Below are positions 7,081 through 8,668 of a DNA stretch of 8,668 nucleotides, one piece after another. Numbering within the stretch: position 1 is the first letter of the stretch; the number at the start of each line of letters is the position of its first letter. Position numbers and translations under genes: made by a program. The stretch comes from QALR01 sp045646925 (GTDB lineage Bacteria > Bacillota > Clostridia > Oscillospirales > CAG-272), in assembly GCA_045646925.1 (NCBI GenBank), contig JAZRLQ010000207.1, positions 1-8,668 of the forward strand, written 5' to 3'. Below the pieces are notes generated by a model. The model did no database searches and was not told where the DNA came from. It saw only the letters and a list, made by a program, of their open reading frames with translations.

Positions 7081-7135
7081 CGATTGATAAAAGCTGATTT
7101 TACAGATATTGGCGTTTTTCGGCTTCGCATCCCCG

Positions 7136-7402
7136 TTATTTCAAGGGATCGTCCGCTCTTTGACAGAGCGTTTTTACGGAAAGCTGCGAAAAATACACCT
7201 TATTTTCAGGGATGCGAGTTCCCTCGGATGTCAGAATGAACGCTTTTGGAAGTTCAAAGGAAACGTTCACGGTCTCCCCTCTTTTTTCGCATCCCGAAAG
7301 ATATTGCTTTGTGATTTTGGATATCGTAGCGGTGTCCGTATCGAAAATACCGACGATATCCGTGATTTTGATATTTTTATTATTTCCCGCGTGAAGATAC
7401 AT
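7136..7402 (-). CDS. remB: RemB/YaaB-family extracellular matrix regulator-like protein
   Basis: Seen: 88 residues from the chosen ATG. The start MYLHAGNNKNIKITDIVGIFD has the MYxHxG...DIVGIFD pattern of Bacillus YaaB (RemB), and VYFSQLSVKTLCQRA near the end matches the family's IYYSPLSSSTLKKRA region. Family knowledge: RemA is a DNA-binding activator of biofilm matrix genes; RemB is its paralogue and is usually encoded between recF and gyrB, exactly as here apart from one inserted gene. Its molecular role is less clear. Start: a GTG at 7433-7435 would add 11 residues, but conservation begins at the ATG at 7400-7402, and a degraded AGAAAGCA lies 12 nt before it. That site is buried in a hairpin. 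The gene ends 102 nt before gyrB. No signal peptide or membrane segment is seen. Confidence 0.85.
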   Translation of the reverse strand: MYLHAGNNKNIKITDIVGIFDTDTATISKITKQYLSGCEKRGETVNVSFELPKAFILTSEGTRIPENKVYFSQLSVKTLCQRADDPLK

Positions 7403-7414
7403 AAATATGAATAC

Positions 7415-7434
7415 TGCTTTCTTCCGAGAAAGCA
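7415..7434 (-). promoter_or_regulatory. 8-bp hairpin containing the likely remB ribosome binding site
   Basis: Arms at 7415-7422 and 7427-7434 pair perfectly (UGCUUUCU with AGAAAGCA in the transcript) around the tetraloop CGGA. The 3' arm AGAAAGCA is the only Shine-Dalgarno-like site for the remB ATG, 12 nt downstream. Folding would hide it, so remB translation may be kept low or conditional. The upstream GTG alternative start also falls inside the structure. Confidence 0.5.
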
Positions 7435-7451
7435 CCCTTTCCTACGGAATG

Positions 7452-8387
7452 TTAACCTTCGTAAATATCGTAGGTCTCAAGCATATGCTTGCCGATGTTG
7501 TAAAGCAGATTGTTCATCTGCTTCAGAAGATCGATCGGGAGCTTTTCGAGCTTGCGAACGATCTCACCCTGATATTCGAACGAATAACGAACGGTCTTTA
7601 CAGGCACGTTGACTTCGAAGTTGAACGTACCCTGATAACCGATGTCGATCAATCCCTGGATCAAAGCGTCGTAGTTTACGCTGTCGTACAGAGAGAAATA
7701 CGGAATCGTGTGCATATCAATACGATGGTGTCTGTGGGATTTTTCAAAATAACCCGCGTTATCGTGAACGTGAAGCGCCTTGAGCTTATCGCCGAGAGCA
7801 ATCATGGAGCTATACTGCTCGCAATCCTTTTTCCAGAAAAGATTTGCGTGGCCGACGTCCCAGCAAGCGCCAAACATAGGATGGTCGATCGCATCGATCA
7901 AAGCGCGCAGATCCTGACCGTTCCACAAATAGTAATCCTGCTCGTAGGTACCGATATTTTCAAGCAGAACGCCAACGCCGGTCTCCTCCATGCAGGGAAT
8001 CAGCTGACGATAAAAGCTTGCGTTTTTCTCGATAAATTCTTCTCGGGAAGCACCCTTGATCTCGCAGGAATGGATAACAACGTAAGGGATGCCCGCGATT
8101 TTACAAAAATCAAGTGCGCGCTTGAAGATCTCAACGTCCGTACCGTCTCCGTTTTCAAAGGGATTGATGATCGGCGCGTGAGACTGCGGCGCGGTCATGC
8201 CAAGCTCTGCGAGATTTTTGCGAAGTCTTTCGGCGTGCTCAACGTAATCACCGTTCAGATAATCCGCCTTGATATCATAGTCAACGCAAGTAAATCCGCT
8301 TTCACGAACGAGTTCCAGAATAGTTCTTTGGTCTTTATCCGTATCAAAATAATGATGCAAAGCAATAGGAGCAATAGACAATTTCAT
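7452..8387 (-). CDS. Sugar phosphate isomerase/epimerase-like TIM-barrel protein (xylose isomerase-like/AP endonuclease 2 superfamily)
   Basis: Seen: 311 residues with the layout of the xylose isomerase-like TIM-barrel superfamily. Candidate metal ligands are Glu143 (LLENIG), Asp177 and His180 (CWDVGHAN), His206/His208 (HVHDN), His226 (MHTIP) and Glu258 (FNFEVN), with His70 and His106 at earlier strand ends. This Glu-Asp-His-Glu pattern is shared by IolE-, IolH- and tagatose-epimerase-like enzymes that rearrange or dehydrate sugars and inositols in the cytoplasm; endonuclease IV is related but has a fuller set of three-zinc ligands. The substrate cannot be assigned. The start is supported by AGAAAGGA at 8399-8406, 11 nt upstream, which begins within the recF stop codon, so the gene is tightly coupled to recF. 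It has no obvious link to replication or repair and interrupts the usual recF-remB adjacency. DNA repair activity is possible but not supported by visible motifs. Confidence 0.8.
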   Translation of the reverse strand: MKLSIAPIALHHYFDTDKDQRTILELVRESGFTCVDYDIKADYLNGDYVEHAERLRKNLAELGMTAPQSHAPIINPFENGDGTDVEIFKRALDFCKIAGIPYVVIHSCEIKGASREEFIEKNASFYRQLIPCMEETGVGVLLENIGTYEQDYYLWNGQDLRALIDAIDHPMFGACWDVGHANLFWKKDCEQYSSMIALGDKLKALHVHDNAGYFEKSHRHHRIDMHTIPYFSLYDSVNYDALIQGLIDIGYQGTFNFEVNVPVKTVRYSFEYQGEIVRKLEKLPIDLLKQMNNLLYNIGKHMLETYDIYEG

Positions 8388-8405
8388 ATTCGCACGATTC
8401 CTTTC

Positions 8406-8648
8406 TTACATATAAGTATACGTTCCGTTTTTGACGTAAATTTTTTTTGCATTGGAAATTTCCTTAAAATCATTCTCATCACAAGTGGTGATAATGACTT
8501 GTCTGCCGTAAAGCTCGGAGAGAATGTAATTTTTTCGTTCTCTGTCCAATTCAGACAAAACATCGTCCAGCAGAAACACGGGATATTCTCCGCTTTCCTG
8601 CTTCGATATCTCACCCTCCGCAAGCTTCATGGCAAGTGCGATGCTTCG
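8406..8648 (-). CDS. recF: RecF, C-terminal end (partial)
   Basis: Role: an SMC-like ATPase that, with RecO and RecR, loads RecA onto gapped DNA. Seen: the last 80 residues. RSIALAMKLAEGEI continues from the expected signature GQQR, followed by EYPVFLLDDVLSELD, which holds Walker B (LLDD) and the D-loop (SELD). The end lacks conserved motifs, as is usual in RecF. The reading frame meets a TAG at 8649-8651 exactly where the Gln before the Arg of GQQR should be, and the codons upstream of it do not resemble RecF. I therefore end the gene here; the frame is truncated either by the contig edge or by a real lesion. An internal ATG at 8628-8630 is not a credible start, since it would leave only the tail of the ATPase. 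Confidence 0.88.
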   Translation of the reverse strand, partial: RSIALAMKLAEGEISKQESGEYPVFLLDDVLSELDRERKNYILSELYGRQVIITTCDENDFKEISNAKKIYVKNGTYTYM

Positions 8649-8668
8649 CTAAGTCGGATCGTAGCCAT
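8649..8668. other. Terminal 20 bases that do not continue RecF
   Basis: On the minus strand these bases read G-Y-D-P-T-stop in the recF frame, where family members have a Gly/Ser-rich turn and GQQ. The two other minus-strand frames do not give the motif either. Homology breaks abruptly at 8649. The stretch may be residual adapter or misassembled sequence at a contig end, or a real disruption. I cannot identify it. Confidence 0.55.

Noticed and set aside
5681..7087. A 468-codon plus-strand open frame opposite gyrB
   Set aside because: Shadow of gyrB; composition is that of antisense translation and gyrB itself has every expected motif.
7034..7135. Origin of replication in the gaps near recF and gyrB
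   Set aside because: No cluster of DnaA boxes (TTATNCACA) or AT-rich unwinding element is seen; the origin is expected beyond the right edge, near dnaA and dnaN.
7154..7175. Terminator-like stem (CGCTCT/AGAGCG) followed by five T on the plus strand
   Set aside because: It lies inside the end of remB coding sequence and faces the antisense direction, with no plus-strand gene to terminate; a 6-bp stem is easily chance.
7433..7435. GTG as the start of remB, adding 11 residues
   Set aside because: Family conservation begins at the ATG at 7400-7402, the extra residues do not match, and the purine run abuts the GTG without spacing.

Overview
This window looks like bacterial chromosome from the Bacillota, most likely an uncultured Clostridia-type lineage. 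The reasons are the replication-region gene order recF-remB-gyrB-gyrA, a gyrase B without the long proteobacterial insertion, a RemA/RemB-family gene, Shine-Dalgarno sites of the form AGAAAGGA that fit the 3' end of Firmicute 16S rRNA, and mid-range GC with many ATC, GAT and GCG codons. The exact family cannot be fixed from sequence alone.

Every gene lies on the minus strand, so transcription runs from right to left. From the right edge come: the C-terminal end of recF; a 311-residue xylose-isomerase-like TIM-barrel gene; remB; gyrB; gyrA; recA; recX, which starts 2 nt after recA; and the N-terminal third of a PepV-like M20 dipeptidase, cut by the left edge. Intergenic gaps are 2 to 102 bases, so there is no gene-free stretch over 300 bases. 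I found no tRNA, rRNA, CRISPR, insertion sequence, phage gene or origin. oriC, dnaA and dnaN would be expected beyond the right edge.

The genes are mostly genome maintenance. GyrB and GyrA form DNA gyrase, RecF loads RecA at gaps, RecA does strand exchange and the SOS response, and RecX restrains RecA. RemB is a small regulator-family protein normally found between recF and gyrB. The TIM-barrel gene and the dipeptidase are metabolic passengers.

Most notable points: (1) gyrase residues at two classical quinolone positions match resistance-type residues (Ala at the E. coli GyrA Ser83 position, Asn at the GyrB Asp426 position); (2) recA-recX follows gyrA directly, and a sugar-isomerase-like gene sits inside the recF-remB interval; (3) hairpins lie upstream of remB, gyrB, gyrA and recA, two of them touching the ribosome binding site; (4) the last 20 bases at the right edge do not fit RecF and look like a contig-end artefact or a lesion. 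I see no convincing undescribed multi-gene system here.
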